Shown in pieces: positions 33,765-44,352 of a stretch of DNA of 64,000 nucleotides. Position 1 is the stretch's first letter. Every line of letters starts with the position of its first letter. Made by a program: the position numbers and the translations under genes. The notes beneath the pieces were generated by a model. The model was not told the DNA's origin. It searched no databases and saw only the letters and a list, made by a program, of their open reading frames with translations. This DNA is from Hirundichthys speculiger (lineage: Eukaryota > Chordata > Actinopteri > Beloniformes > Exocoetidae), in NCBI GenBank assembly GCA_018398805.1, contig JAGFBZ010000860.1, forward strand, positions 92,001 to 156,000. The letters run 5' to 3'.

Positions 33765-34420
33765 CACAGTGCAGTTTTGACTTTGACTGGGCCATTGTTT
33801 TGTTTTCTTTCTCAGCTGTCCTGTTGCAGATTTGCTGTTGTGCTTGGTATAATTGTTGCATGACCAAACTTTTGCCGAGCTTCAGCTGTCAAAAAAAAAA
33901 AGCTCCTCATTTGACTTTATAATATTTTGGTGTACAGAGGAGCTCCAGGTTGACTCTAATGCCACTGTGCCCAGGTCAAGTCATTACTCCGTCATGTTTG
34001 ACAGCTGGTACGGGTTATTTGTACAGTTTTACAAAGCTCAGCTGAGGTGCCATGTTCTTTTTAAAGAAACGAGGCTTTCTCCTGCCAGAACCTCCAAACA
34101 AACAGTTGTTCAGGTTTAATATTAATGTCATAAACATTTACATTTGTCATGCAAACAGAGGACTTTAGAGTCTGAGATGAAGCTCTTGGATTTTTGCAAT
34201 ATCTCTCAGTATTGCACAGTCTGACCTTGAGGTGAACTTGCTGAGACATCCAGTCCTGGAAAGAATAGCAAGCGTCTTGAATGTTTTCCCCTTGTGAATA
34301 ACCTCTCCATTGTTTTTTCCACTCATTGGAAATGGCCTTATGTCTCTTCCCAGTTTGATGGTTATAAACAGTTACTGATACGCCTTTAGATGGAACCCAC
34401 GAAATCTGGTGCTGAGGTGG
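33765..34420 (-). pseudogene. Tc1-like transposase relic of a third type
   Basis: Minus-strand remains. The frame 34249-34061 reads CNTERYCKNPRASSQTLKSS, the linker after the helix-turn-helix part of a Tc1-like transposase. Further left (34020-33765) are short pieces of the catalytic half, including text antisense to the gactttgactgggcc terminal landmark. About half of the gene is deleted and frames are broken. Confidence 0.6.
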
Positions 34421-35102
34421 TCGATCTGAATGTGATCAAAACACTAAAGAAAGCATGGTTTATGGCCCGGTAGCCCCCATCCCCCAGCATGATTAAGTGT
34501 ATGAAGGGTAACATTTGATGGGTCTGAAACAGGGCAGAGTGTGTTGTGACCAAATTGTACCTTAAGTTAAATAATCACAGTTGGTATGCAATATATCACA
34601 CGTAATCGCCACAATTCATCAGAGAACTCATTCAGGAACAAATCTGGGGAAAAAAAAGGATGACAGGAAACTGGAATGACAACAAAAATCACACAACTGC
34701 TTGCTGCTTGTGCTGAGGAAGAAATTTCTCACAGTCCTGCAACTCTGAACAGTCTGGATGTAGAAAAAGAAACCATGAGAGAAGTGAGTAGCCAGTCAGC
34801 CTCAGATGAAGCAGAGGTTGGATGTTTTTAGTATCATTTTTAGCCCATATTAGTCTGAATGTTGGCTGGTGTTGATTTAATGGTATTTAAAGGTCTTTCT
34901 GAGTGGTAACATTAACTCCTTCCTGCTGCTGTTTTAAATAGATGGGTTTTGTGTCAGAAAGCAGTGTAAGATGGTTGTGATTTTTTTTTTTCCTAGATGT
35001 TGTGTAAACACATACCTAAATACTATCGAGGAGCAAAGTGTAAAAAAATGCTTTTATGCTTATGGTCCAACTTGGCAATGATCGGCTAATAAAGTGTATT
35101 TG
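34421..35102. other. Unassigned
   Basis: No open frames or repeat ends recognised. Confidence 0.4.
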
Positions 35103-35110
35103 ATTAGTTG

Positions 35111-36578
35111 TAGACATGCTGCGATTTTTGAAAAAATTTGATTTAAAAAAAAACGATTCAGAACGATTTTAAAAAGCCATGAATCGCAATGTGGCCTCCA
35201 GGCCAGCAGAGGGCGCACTCGGGTTAAACTATGTTCTTGTTCAACATCACTATATGCAGCACTACGTGTGACGTGCTACGTGCTATTGTTGTTACAAATC
35301 TGTGCCACTAGATGGAGCAGCACCGAAGTAACCAGTAAGCGAATTGAGCGTCTCGGTGAGCGCACGGAGCAGATCTGATGTAAGATGGAGGATCACGTGA
35401 CTGACTCAAGCAAAAGGGATTAAAAAGTTTTGTTGCAGTCCAGAATTTTTTTTTTTACAGACTGAATTGTTAATGTTGTTCTTGAATCTGAATATAACTC
35501 GACTTTGATGGTAATGCAGTTATTGACATCATTGATGCAGTTATTGAACTACATGGTTGTTGATTATTCACTAAGAGGAGAATAAAGTTTATTAAATATC
35601 TTTATTTTAAATAACATGGAAACCTGACCCGTACCTTACCTTAAGTATGGTACCATACTTCCTAAAAAAAGATAAAATCATTCAAATGTTTAATATTACA
35701 GCAGAATGTTATCTCTGTGATTTTTATATATAGTAATTGTACAATAAAAAAGCTGTTTTATGAATAATCTCATTGTCTTCAAATTTTTATTTTCCCAAAT
35801 TGATGTTTAAAAAATAGGGGTCGTCTTATAATCAGAGTCGTCCTATATTTGGGCTAATATGGTAAATTGGTAAAATTGGTATTTATTTTTTGTTCAGACA
35901 AAAATAAATATGCCTTAGTTTGTGCTTATAGGCTTATCTACCTCAAGAATGAAAAAAAAAATCTTTATCTGATACAGTATTGATTTGGAAAGAGTGTAAG
36001 GAAAAAAGACCAGTTTTCTTATGTTTGCATAATACATTAGTTCAGGCTTAAAGTAGAGTTGACTTATGTACTAAAGGAAAAAAAAAAAATCTTGATACTG
36101 TACTGATTTATTTAAGAGGGCAGTAGGTCTATTGTAAAAAAAAGAAGAAGAAGAAAAAAAAAAACAAAAACAGGATTTGACAGATTTGAAAGTTGATAAA
36201 ACAGTTTCCACTTTCCAGTCATTTGTTATGCAGGTATAAAGAGGATAAGAAAAAACAGTACTGTAAAAAAAAAAAAAAAAAGGAGAGAACTGATATAATT
36301 TTTTGTCATTTGCTGCTAGTCTTAATCTACTGTATTAATTAAATTATTAAATTAAATTAAATTATTAAATTAAATTTCTTAAAGTATTATTAAATACTAC
36401 AGTGTTGTTAAAAAGGAAAAGGCTGGATTTGTGTAAGAGAAATGATAATAAAAATTTTTAAAAAAAATCAGTCATTTCCCTGTAAAATCATTTTGTGTTG
36501 GACATGATTCAAATCGTGATTCAAATTGTATCATGAACCCTGAATCATGATTCGATTGAGTGAATCGTGCCATGCCGA
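35111..36578. mobile_element. hAT element carrying a CTCF-like motif
   Basis: Ends tagacatgctgcgattt and ...cgtgccatgccga are imperfect inverses and a perfect 8-bp duplication, attagttg, flanks them (35103-35110, 36579-36586). cgattc/gaatcg motifs recur near both ends. Part of the interior (35300-35400) is related in inverse to hAT-gamma. Several poly-A tracts; no gene. Confidence 0.85.
35203..35216 (+). promoter_or_regulatory. CTCF-like core motif inside a hAT element
   Basis: ccagcagagggcgc matches the vertebrate CTCF core at all positions including the GCGC end favoured by strong sites. About 105 bp further right, gccactagatggagc is a weaker version (A in place of one core C) which is also present in both hAT-gamma copies. 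Confidence 0.45.
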
Positions 36579-36689
36579 ATTAGTTGTATCTTTCTGCCAC
36601 GTATCCTTGTAATGTAAGCTCTACTTGTTTAGACACAGTTATATTTATCCATCACTTTCAACACAGAACAGTTGAGCTTCATGATATCA

Positions 36690-37030
36690 CATCAACAGAA
36701 TGCCTGAAATGCTATATTCTGCTTTTAAGTCTGTTTTTCCTGCTTCTTTTCATTTCCTGGTTTGGGTCTCTCTCTTTGAGAAGTAAGAAGAGGTTGGACT
36801 ACATTGTGAGGAGGTGCAGGAACATTTTTCTGGAATCCAGTTAGACCAACTCTCACTGGTCTATCAAACCAGAGCAACTAGAAAGGCACAGGCCCTCCTG
36901 GCCAACTGCACCATCCTCTCTCTGCCGGGTTTAAGCCGCTGCCATCAGGTCCCAGATGTGCTCTGCCAATATGCAGGACAAATGGGCTCAAAAACTCTTT
37001 TGTACCTGCCACCACTGGCAGTCTAAACAG
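36690..37030 (+). pseudogene. LINE reverse transcriptase C-terminal relic (CR1/L2-like group)
   Basis: LFISWFGSLSLRSKKRLDYI followed by VRRCRNIFLES (36750-36842) is the conserved block behind the RT domain in L2/Rex1/CR1-type LINEs. After a frameshift the text to about 37030 fits the downstream part. No catalytic RT motif remains. The 217-codon minus-strand frame over the same area is a shadow. Confidence 0.6.
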
Positions 37031-37450
37031 CATTGTGGGACATGAAACGGTGTGATTCTCCGTGTGTGTGTGAATCTTTAACTGGCAACCCTGCTGGCTG
37101 TATAACAAGTTGCCTGTATGGGATAATAACATTGCCAATGCCAGTGATGGTGGTGTATGTACTTGGATATGCAGTATCATTGGTTTCAGATATTTTTTCC
37201 TTTTAATATTTATACCAGAAGACAAAATATTTTTCCAGGTCTCAATTTCAGAAAGGAGTGTCTCAAGTTCATTTGTCTGTTTCAGCTTGCTTTGACCATT
37301 TTCTTTGTTTGGATGAGCAGGTTGTTCATGACCGTTGACACTCATTATCATGTTCAGATTGGTGTGTTTGAGGGAGGACACGGGTGGAGTGATGTGCTCA
37401 TGCATGTGCCCACAAGTTGGTTGAGATGAAGAAAGACTGTGCGTGGATTT
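37031..37450. other. Unassigned
   Basis: Possibly the 3' untranslated part of the LINE fragment at first, otherwise nothing recognised. Confidence 0.35.
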
Positions 37451-38802
37451 CTCCGTACTAGAGGTCTTCCCGAACCCGAACGGACGCGTGAAAATTTGGC
37501 CTGAAACCGACCCGACCCGAGCTATTATCATAAGTCCGGGATCTGAACCCTAATGGACCCGCAATATTTGGACCTGGAACTGACCCGTCCTGAGTGTTTC
37601 GTTTCCGACCACGAACCGAACGGAGTTACCCGAATAGAACCGAAACAATACAGCTCATAGTTGCTCATGTTAAAAGTTGTCTAGGGTTGAATAAAACTTG
37701 ATTTTCTTACCTAAAGTTGTCTTCTTCTACCCGGTTCAGTTGCTACATAGGCTACGTGATGTAAACAACAACAAATCCATGGCATTATTTTCTTTGTGGA
37801 TACATATACTATTGGTATTAACTGCTAACGCTAATAACCTACACCGGTCAGGACGTGTCGTGAACACATTCTCTCATCCAGCGTTGTCATGTTGGCGATC
37901 AGTTGTGCTTTACAGCTGCCAGCAAACCACTAATAACACGCTACGGCAACACGATTGTTTCATGACAAACACGCAGTGTTGGGCAAGTTCACTTTTTACA
38001 TGAACTAGTTCAGTTTATAGTTCATATTCAAAATTTGGAACAAGACTTCACCATTTCAAAAAAAAAAGAATTAAATAGTTCATCTTGTTATTTTTTTTCT
38101 TATTCATTTTTTAATGTTGCTGTAAGCAATTATTTGTCAAAATGATTGCCACTGCCCATATACTACACCACCACAAACAGCAATTATTTTATCCATTTTA
38201 TCTGTCAAAAACTATGTGTCCAATTCAGGATCTTTATCCAACCAGGGTTCATATTAGCATTGAAGGGACAGCCCATGTAAAACTGTAATTTCCCTTTCAG
38301 CTTCTCTCTAAAGTATATTAAAAATATGAGGAAAAACTTTCTGCCAAATGGTCTTTATAAGACAAAAACAGATCCTTGAGGTGCAAATGTTTTTTCCCTC
38401 ATTTCAATATTTCAATCCCCCCCGGGAGTCGGGGCGCTCCTCCGGCTCTGGGTAACTGCAGCTTTCATCTTCCTTCATGCTTGTTTTAAACATTTGATGA
38501 CGCAGTTGTTAGCGTGTCAGAAGCGACAGCCGTGTTGCCATGTTTGATTGCTTTCCTCAGATACATTTTAGACTCGTTTGTGGTGTATTTTATATGGGGT
38601 TCGCTGGAAACCTGGAACGGTTTTGACCGTGCGTGAACTTTGAAAGAGTGTCGTTCACAGTTGACCTTTCGGTAAGCACCGCCCCCTTCCTAGTTACTGT
38701 TGCTAGGTCGGACAAACTTTCTGCTCCTGCGTTAAGGACTGTGTTAATTCGCTATTTTTCCAATGTGTATCATCAGTGTTAATATTTTACTTTAATAACG
38801 CC

Positions 38803-38895
38803 ATGATGAAATATTGCTGCTGGGGACCTGCAACAGTGACTGGAGGTGTCCAGAACATTTGGAGGAGACATTTTTTATTCCCTTTCCCAAACCAG
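38803..38895 (+). pseudogene. Inverted duplicate of the THAP exon start
   Basis: ATG at 38803 opens MMKYCCWGPATVTGGVQNIW and RRHFLFPFPNQT, the same start as the minus-strand exon at 39424 but with tryptophan where that copy has a stop. Similarity ends after the FPFP block. Confidence 0.55.
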
Positions 38896-39228
38896 ACTAT
38901 TAGCTCTGGTCCATAGGTCTATCCCACACCAGAGCTATGTTAACATGAGACAATCGCAGCATTGTATTAAGATGATTAATACAGTGACATTAACATCACC
39001 AGCCTCACATTGTACCTAACAAAATAAATATCCAGGGCAATATATATTTGTAGACAACAAGGCAGGTTTGTAGCTAGCGAGCTCTGGTCCATAATGGAGA
39101 AGTCATCGACACTATGGACCAGAGCTAATGCTAACAGAGAACTCATTATCCTCCCTGCTGCTAAATTATATTATTACTTTTACTTAACGGTGGTTAAATC
39201 AATCATCTAATAAACAAAGTAAACTTAC

Positions 39229-39424
39229 CTTGGAGTAAATGTAGGTGTGTTTTGTAACTTTCCCCACGTTCAGTTGCTTGTGTGGACGGACACATAACTG
39301 GACCAAAGCCTGCAGTTTTACAGCGTTTGTTTTGGTTTGGGAAAGGGAATAAAAAATGTCTCTTCCAAACGTTCTGGACACCTCGAGTCACTGTTGCAGG
39401 TCCTCAGCAGCAATATTTCACCAT
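39229..39424 (-). pseudogene. THAP zinc finger first exon, one stop and one frameshift
   Basis: From ATG 39424: MVKYCC then a stop in place of W7, then GVQNVWKRHFLFPFPNQNK. After a one-base shift near 39325 the text goes on as LQALVQLCVRPHKQLNVGKV and TKHTYIYSK, followed by a consensus splice donor AAG|GTAAGT (39223-39231). The order CC...FPFP...RPHxQLNV...KHTY(V)CSK is that of a THAP domain, a C2CH DNA-binding finger found in P-element-type transposases and host proteins. The cysteine expected in Y(V)CSK is tyrosine. Inactive as it stands. Confidence 0.6.
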
Positions 39425-39854
39425 GCCGCAGGAACAGAAAGTTTGTCCGACCTAGCAACAGTAATTAGGAAGGGGATGGTGCTTATTGAAAGGTCAACTG
39501 CCCAAATGAACTTGTTCACACCCGACGCTCGTCAAGGGGAAAGAGAACGCGTTCAGTTCAAGTTCGCACAAAACATGAACTAGTTCATGAACTTTCATTC
39601 AATAAACGCGTTCAGGTACAACACTGCAAACACGCCACGTTAATGAATAATCATTTAACGCCAATATCTTTACCTCTCTCGGTTAAACACGGACCCAGCC
39701 TGTCGGAGAGCACCAACAGGACCCGAGACTAACTGTACTGATTCTGACCCGAACCCAGAGTGACGTCTTGTGAGTGGACCTGAGGCCCATCAGGTCGGAA
39801 CCTCGGGTTGTCAGGTTGTTCTGAAGACTTCCAGTCCATACGTAAGGTTTAGTA

Positions 39855-40068
39855 CAGGCGTGGCCAACCCTGATCCTTGAGAGCTGCAACCCTGCAAGTC
39901 TTAGACGTTTCCCTGCATCTGCGCACCTGATTTAAACGAATGGATCACCATCTTCTTGTCATCCAGGTCTGTCAACGACCCAGTCATGTGAATCAGCTCC
40001 GCTGAAGCAGGTTAACATCTAAGACATGCAGGTTTGTGGCTCTCGAGGACCACGGTTGGCCACCCCTG
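39855..40068. mobile_element. Foldback MITE, copy with both ends
   Basis: Starts caggcgtggccaaccctgat, ends inverse at ggttggccacccctg. Flanks gtttagta (39847-39854) and gtttagaa (40069-40076), 7 of 8 identical. 214 bp, non-coding, related to 1291-1515. Confidence 0.85.
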
Positions 40069-40076
40069 GTTTAGAA

Positions 40077-42194
40077 CATCTAAATCATTTCATGAGTTCG
40101 TAAATTTCCACGCAAAGATGCAGAATGAAATCCAACAAGTCTTAGTCCACGAGGCTCTTAGAGTTTCTCTCCGTCTCCTCTCTTCTTCACAAATCTGTAA
40201 TGGGTTTAATTTCAGAAGATGACCAAGCTTACGATGTGCATTGTGGAGATGTCAGAACTCGCGTGTTTTTATTGATTGAAGAAGCTGGTCTGCAGTTGCG
40301 TTGGGAAGCACATTGATTATCTGAGTTGATAAGTTGGGATGACCTGATTAATTTTGTAAGAGCTTTGGTTCAGCTATTTTCCTGCTGTTATATAACCTGT
40401 ATACATGACCTTTCTCCTGTGCATCTCGAATGTCACCCATCATAGAAGCTGATATCATTAATGATTTAAAATAACTTGGTAGCTTCGTGTTTCCACCTCT
40501 GTGAGTAAAGAATCTTTCTTCTTAGGTTTTCTCAGTGTGATTTTAATGTATTGACATTAATTCCCATCAAAGCTCCTTGATTTTCTTTTCCCCTTTGCTA
40601 GAGAGAAATGTGATTAAAGTGAGTCCGACCAAGCCCCTTACGTTCAAGTTACCTGTCTGAATTATGTTTTTATACTTCATCTTTAGCTGCTTCAAGCTTT
40701 TGTTCTTTTTGTTTTAATTGTTTTTTCCCCACCAGCAGGATTTCACCTACATGAAAAGCCAGCTTCAAGTATAATACACCTGATTCCATGACGCGTATAA
40801 CATTTATTAAATATTTAAGTCGGGCATTCACAGGAGCCTTTCTCCCATTTACCTGGCATTGCCATGGTCACGGTAACTCAAGAGTCAACATGATCAGAGT
40901 TGACAGACCAATTTTAAACCCCAGATTTAAAACCGGAAATTCCTAGTTTCTTAAATCAGGTTTGTTGACTCTGAGTTGGTGTTTTGTTTTGTTTTTTTAC
41001 CCTCACTTTGTTGGAGCCTCTCTCTAAAACAGGCCTCTGGGCTTCATTCTCTAATGTTTTGGTTAAATTTACAGGTGATATCTTCTATACCTCCCTTGTG
41101 ATTAAGGTATGACGGAAAGGAATCTCCGTAATGCAGATCTAATCTTCCTTTCCTGTCTTTCCTCTCTTTCCTTCTTCCTTTTTTTTTATTTTAAACAGCA
41201 GGGGGTCTCAAATGGGCATATATGCACAGTATAGACAGTTCTGGCAGGATCCAGTCCCAGGGTAGTTGGGAAATGCATGTGGTTGCAAGGTGGGGGTCCA
41301 AACTGATAAACTCTCCGTGCACCTTATTGCTTTTTAGCGGTTAAAGCGGTTTGCAAGTGTGATTCATCACTAACTAACACACATACCAAAGCTGTGAGTT
41401 TACTGGATGGCGTTCCTACTTCCAGCCTTGTAGCACCTGCTGATGACTAGTTCCAGAGTAGCCGAAGGGTTATTCCAGATGCACAGATTTTTCATTTAAA
41501 GCACACATTTTATATCTGTAATGAACATACAGAGGCCCCGGACTCCAGGTGTGTGGTGGATTTGTCTTTTGATGCCAATTAGCTGCTAAAAGCATGACAC
41601 CATTTTCAGTAGATGTGTGGCTGCGAGCAGAAACAGGAAAGCTCTCTTCGAGCCCTCAGCTGGAGTCTGAAGCATGGCTGAATCTTCTTTCAGAGGGAGA
41701 GGGAGGGTGACTGGAGGCTGTTTTTATGCTGTAACATTTCACTGAGACATACAGCGGTGGCTCGTCCATTTCAGCAGATAAAGCATATCTATGTTACATC
41801 TACGGTCGCCATGTTTGACGTGGGAAAAAACAGACAGTGCTACTGTGGGGTTGCTAAAGTAATTTAGCACCCTATTACCAATTACCAAGTTCCTAGTTTG
41901 GTTGGAGATCAGCAGACAAATTCAGTTTTCCTGCAAAAGAGTAAAATTCCCTCCTAAATTACTTTTAGACAAGTGTATATACACCTGTATGTATACACAT
42001 GCAGACTGGTGCACGTCCTTGGAATTTTGATATTTACTTTGATAATATTAGCAAGCAAAAAAGGTTCACATTGGCCTTTGCAAGAACCTCTTGTGTTGTC
42101 TTTTGTGTTTATACACAGAACATCAGACACATCCCCATCCCCCGGGATCTGAGAATATCCAGCCCAAATAATAAGCCCTTAACACTCAGGGGCA
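40077..42194. other. Unassigned stretch
   Basis: About 2.1 kb without transposon ends apart from a small inverted repeat at 40875-40977. One 68-codon frame at 41999-42205 without motifs. Confidence 0.4.
40875..40977. repeat. Short inverted repeat, MITE-like
   Basis: aactcaagagtcaaca and tgttgactctgagtt are inverse with one base gap. The 103-bp unit could be a tiny MITE; no duplication is evident. Confidence 0.5.
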
Positions 42195-42202
42195 ATGATG
42201 AG

Positions 42203-43233
42203 TAGGGCTGACCGATTTTATCGATTCTGCGATATATATTTTGTTTCCCCAGATAGTATCGATTTTTCAGCCGTGGGTATCGATATTCTAAGCTTCCTTC
42301 AAAAGCCCCGTGTACCGCACAAGCTGCTAGTGTCGCTGTAGAGTATTTCTATAACAACTTATCCAGAAGCCAGCTTCTCTTCCAGCGAGAGCTGAGCCAG
42401 TCAGCAAAATGGCGGCGAGTATAAATCCAGCGCCTGCGTGCTTAAAAGCAGATGTGTGGGAGCAGTTCAGGTTTAAAAAGAAAAAGGAAAGTGAAGATTT
42501 AGACAAAAGTATGGCGGTCTGCAAGCTGTGTGACACAAACCTGAAGTACTCTGGAAATAACAACTACCCGCGAACCCACCTGAAACGTCACCACCCGGAC
42601 AAGGTAATGCTAACTGAGAGCTAGCCCAAGAAGTTGCGGCGCGATCCGAAACAAACCACTCTGGACAGTGACAGCGGTTGTTGCCACAAGTTTCCATCTA
42701 CTTCACCTAAGTCGCAGAAAATTACGGAGTCCATTGTCTACTTTATTTGTCAGGATTTGAGAGGGATAATCACGAACTAGCTAAACTTACTAAACTTATC
42801 TCTTGCGTCTTTCCACTATCTCATCGTCTCGGTCGTATCTAGACCCACATTCATCGCAATCTCCCTCCATGAATTACTAGAATATGTGCTGTCTTTGTAG
42901 TTCAGAGAACGAGAATCGTACAAATGTGGGTACTTCCTCATTTCTTCGATGACGGGCTCCTTTCTACGCAGATGTAGAATTGACCAATCAGAGGCCTCCT
43001 TTCTCTCCTCTCTCTGACACTCTGCGGCACTGTGCGGTCACCTACCTTTCAGTTCAATTAATTCAAACAAAGTAATTGGAACACTCACAAGACGTCACCA
43101 AAATCACTTTGTCCCTTTAAAATCTTTCAGAAAAAGATGTAAATGTATCTTAAGACAAATATCATATATATATCGTATTGTGAGCCGAGTATTGTGTATC
43201 GTATCGCAAGATTAGTGTATTGCTACAGCCCTA
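42203..43233 (+). mobile_element. hAT-beta element with BED exon
   Basis: Ends tagggctgaccg and ctacagcccta. Perfect 8-bp duplication atgatgag (42195-42202, 43234-43241). The outer about 120 and 190 bp are shared with the hAT-beta MITEs in inverse orientation. The middle is unique and contains a BED exon. It is thus an internal-deletion derivative closer to the autonomous parent than the MITEs. Confidence 0.9.
42409..42624 (+). CDS. Open BED zinc finger exon of hAT-beta
   Basis: ATG at 42409 stands in a good context (aaaatggcg). Residues of about 14-64 form a full BED finger: ADVWEQFRFKKKKESED, the pair CKLC, LKYSGNNNYPRTHLKRHHPD with the two histidines, then K. At 42601-42609 an AAG|GTAATG splice donor follows directly on the HHPDK codons, which fits exon 1 of a spliced transposase; unspliced, the frame ends at 42624 (71 codons). 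No catalytic exon is found before the right end at 43233. Expression cannot be judged. Confidence 0.55.
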   Translation: MAASINPAPACLKADVWEQFRFKKKKESEDLDKSMAVCKLCDTNLKYSGNNNYPRTHLKRHHPDKVMLTES

Positions 43234-43241
43234 ATGATGAG

Positions 43242-43505
43242 CTGATATACGCCTTAAATGAATGAATAAACATTTAGTTTGTCTTTTATTTCCTTGCAGA
43301 CAGCATGAACCCAATATATTTGGTGTTCTCATTTCATTTCTGCATTTCATACCTGTAGCATGTTCCAAAAGAAGTCGTTATGGGGACAAGTCATTTCTAT
43401 TAAGTAGGTGAAAGAAGAAAAAACAAACTAACTATTGCATTGTTTCAAATGGTTTATGGCCACTGGTGATTGTTTTGGTTCTAAATCATCACATTGTCCT
43501 TTAAA
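43242..43505. other. Unassigned spacer
   Basis: Nothing recognised. Confidence 0.35.
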
Positions 43506-43510
43506 GGCTA

Positions 43511-44352
43511 AGGGCCAATCGTCCACTTCCGGCTAGCTGCTACCCACAGATTGCGGGTTTAGGAACCTCTGCTAACCGCTAATGCAATCTTCCTCTCGCT
43601 AAAACTGATACTCATTATGCCAACTTCCTTACTCACTTTGTAGGTGTGGCAATGGGCCTGTCTTCCGCAAACTCGGTATCTTGCAATCGCGGGTTTAGGG
43701 TAGCGGGTAGCAGGTGGTCAGACCACCCACTACCTGCTGCCTGCATGTCGGTGCGTACAAGAGCACGTCCAAATGGCATCAATGTGCATCCACCTGGTTG
43801 CATGCGACGTGCACAAATGGCTCCACCTCTGGAATTAACTCTTGTATAAAAAGCGGGATTTGGTCTCAGTTGAACCTGAGAAAATAGCAGAGATCATTGC
43901 TGGCCAGTTAAACCATAGACAACCAGAGCGTGTTTACTGGTAGCGCACCGACGATCTGGGACTTTCAGGTAGCCGATAGGAATTGTCTGTGTAAAAATAT
44001 TTATATGTATATATATATCAGTGCAGAGGAGGAGGAGGAAGGAAGAGGAGGAAGCTCTACAGCAGAGTCTCAGACGAGCTGTGCATGAGAGTTGCTCCGA
44101 TCTGGATGAAAAGATGCTCCATAGCGGTTAGCGGGTAGCGCAACCTGCTCTTAAAGGCAATGGCTACTGACGCACTGATTGGTTTAACAGGTGGAACGCC
44201 CTAACCACTCCTATGGATAATGTAGAGGTTAGCGCAGGTGGGATAGCGGGTTTAGCAAGGTGGAAGATTGCGTTCTTTGCGGGGGAAAGCCCCTTCTGCT
44301 ACCCGCTATCACTAAATAGCGGCTTTAGGAGAAATGGCGGAAGATCGGGCCC
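43511..44352. mobile_element. Putative DNA transposon with agggcc ends
   Basis: Left agggccaatcgtccacttcc and right ggaagatcgggccct are imperfect inverses. Inside, gcgggtagc/gctacccgc and gcgggttta motifs recur in both orientations, with a small palindrome at about 43711-43740. Three-base or other duplications are unclear. The termini could suit a PIF/Harbinger-type MITE, but that is a guess. Confidence 0.45.

Larger units (their letters stand above)
37974..39626 (-). mobile_element. THAP-exon transposon with large inverted arms, inserted in Y
   Basis: Ends cagtgttgggcaagttc and ...caacactg are inverse. Perfect 8-bp duplication caaacacg (37966-37973, 39627-39634). Y copy 1 shows the empty site. 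Two internal arms, about 38634-38896 and 39333-39515, are inverse copies that both include the start of a THAP exon. Between them tagctctggtccat motifs stand in inverse pairs. Both hAT and P elements make 8-bp duplications; the ends look hAT-like, the THAP exon P-like, so the superfamily stays open. Confidence 0.8.
37459..39833. mobile_element. Family Y element, copy 2, interrupted
   Basis: Starts tagaggtcttcccgaaccc and ends ctgaagacttcca, giving short imperfect inverted ends. Flanks ctccgtac and gtccatac agree at 6 of 8 bases. 37459-37973 and 39635-39705 are collinear with 1516-2156. The gap is the element at 37974-39626. Repeated gacccga/cccgaac motifs near both ends are characteristic. 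Confidence 0.65.

Noticed and set aside
36878..37531. 217-codon minus-strand frame
   Set aside because: It runs antisense through a LINE relic and into the end of family Y. Composition follows those repeats and no domain is seen.
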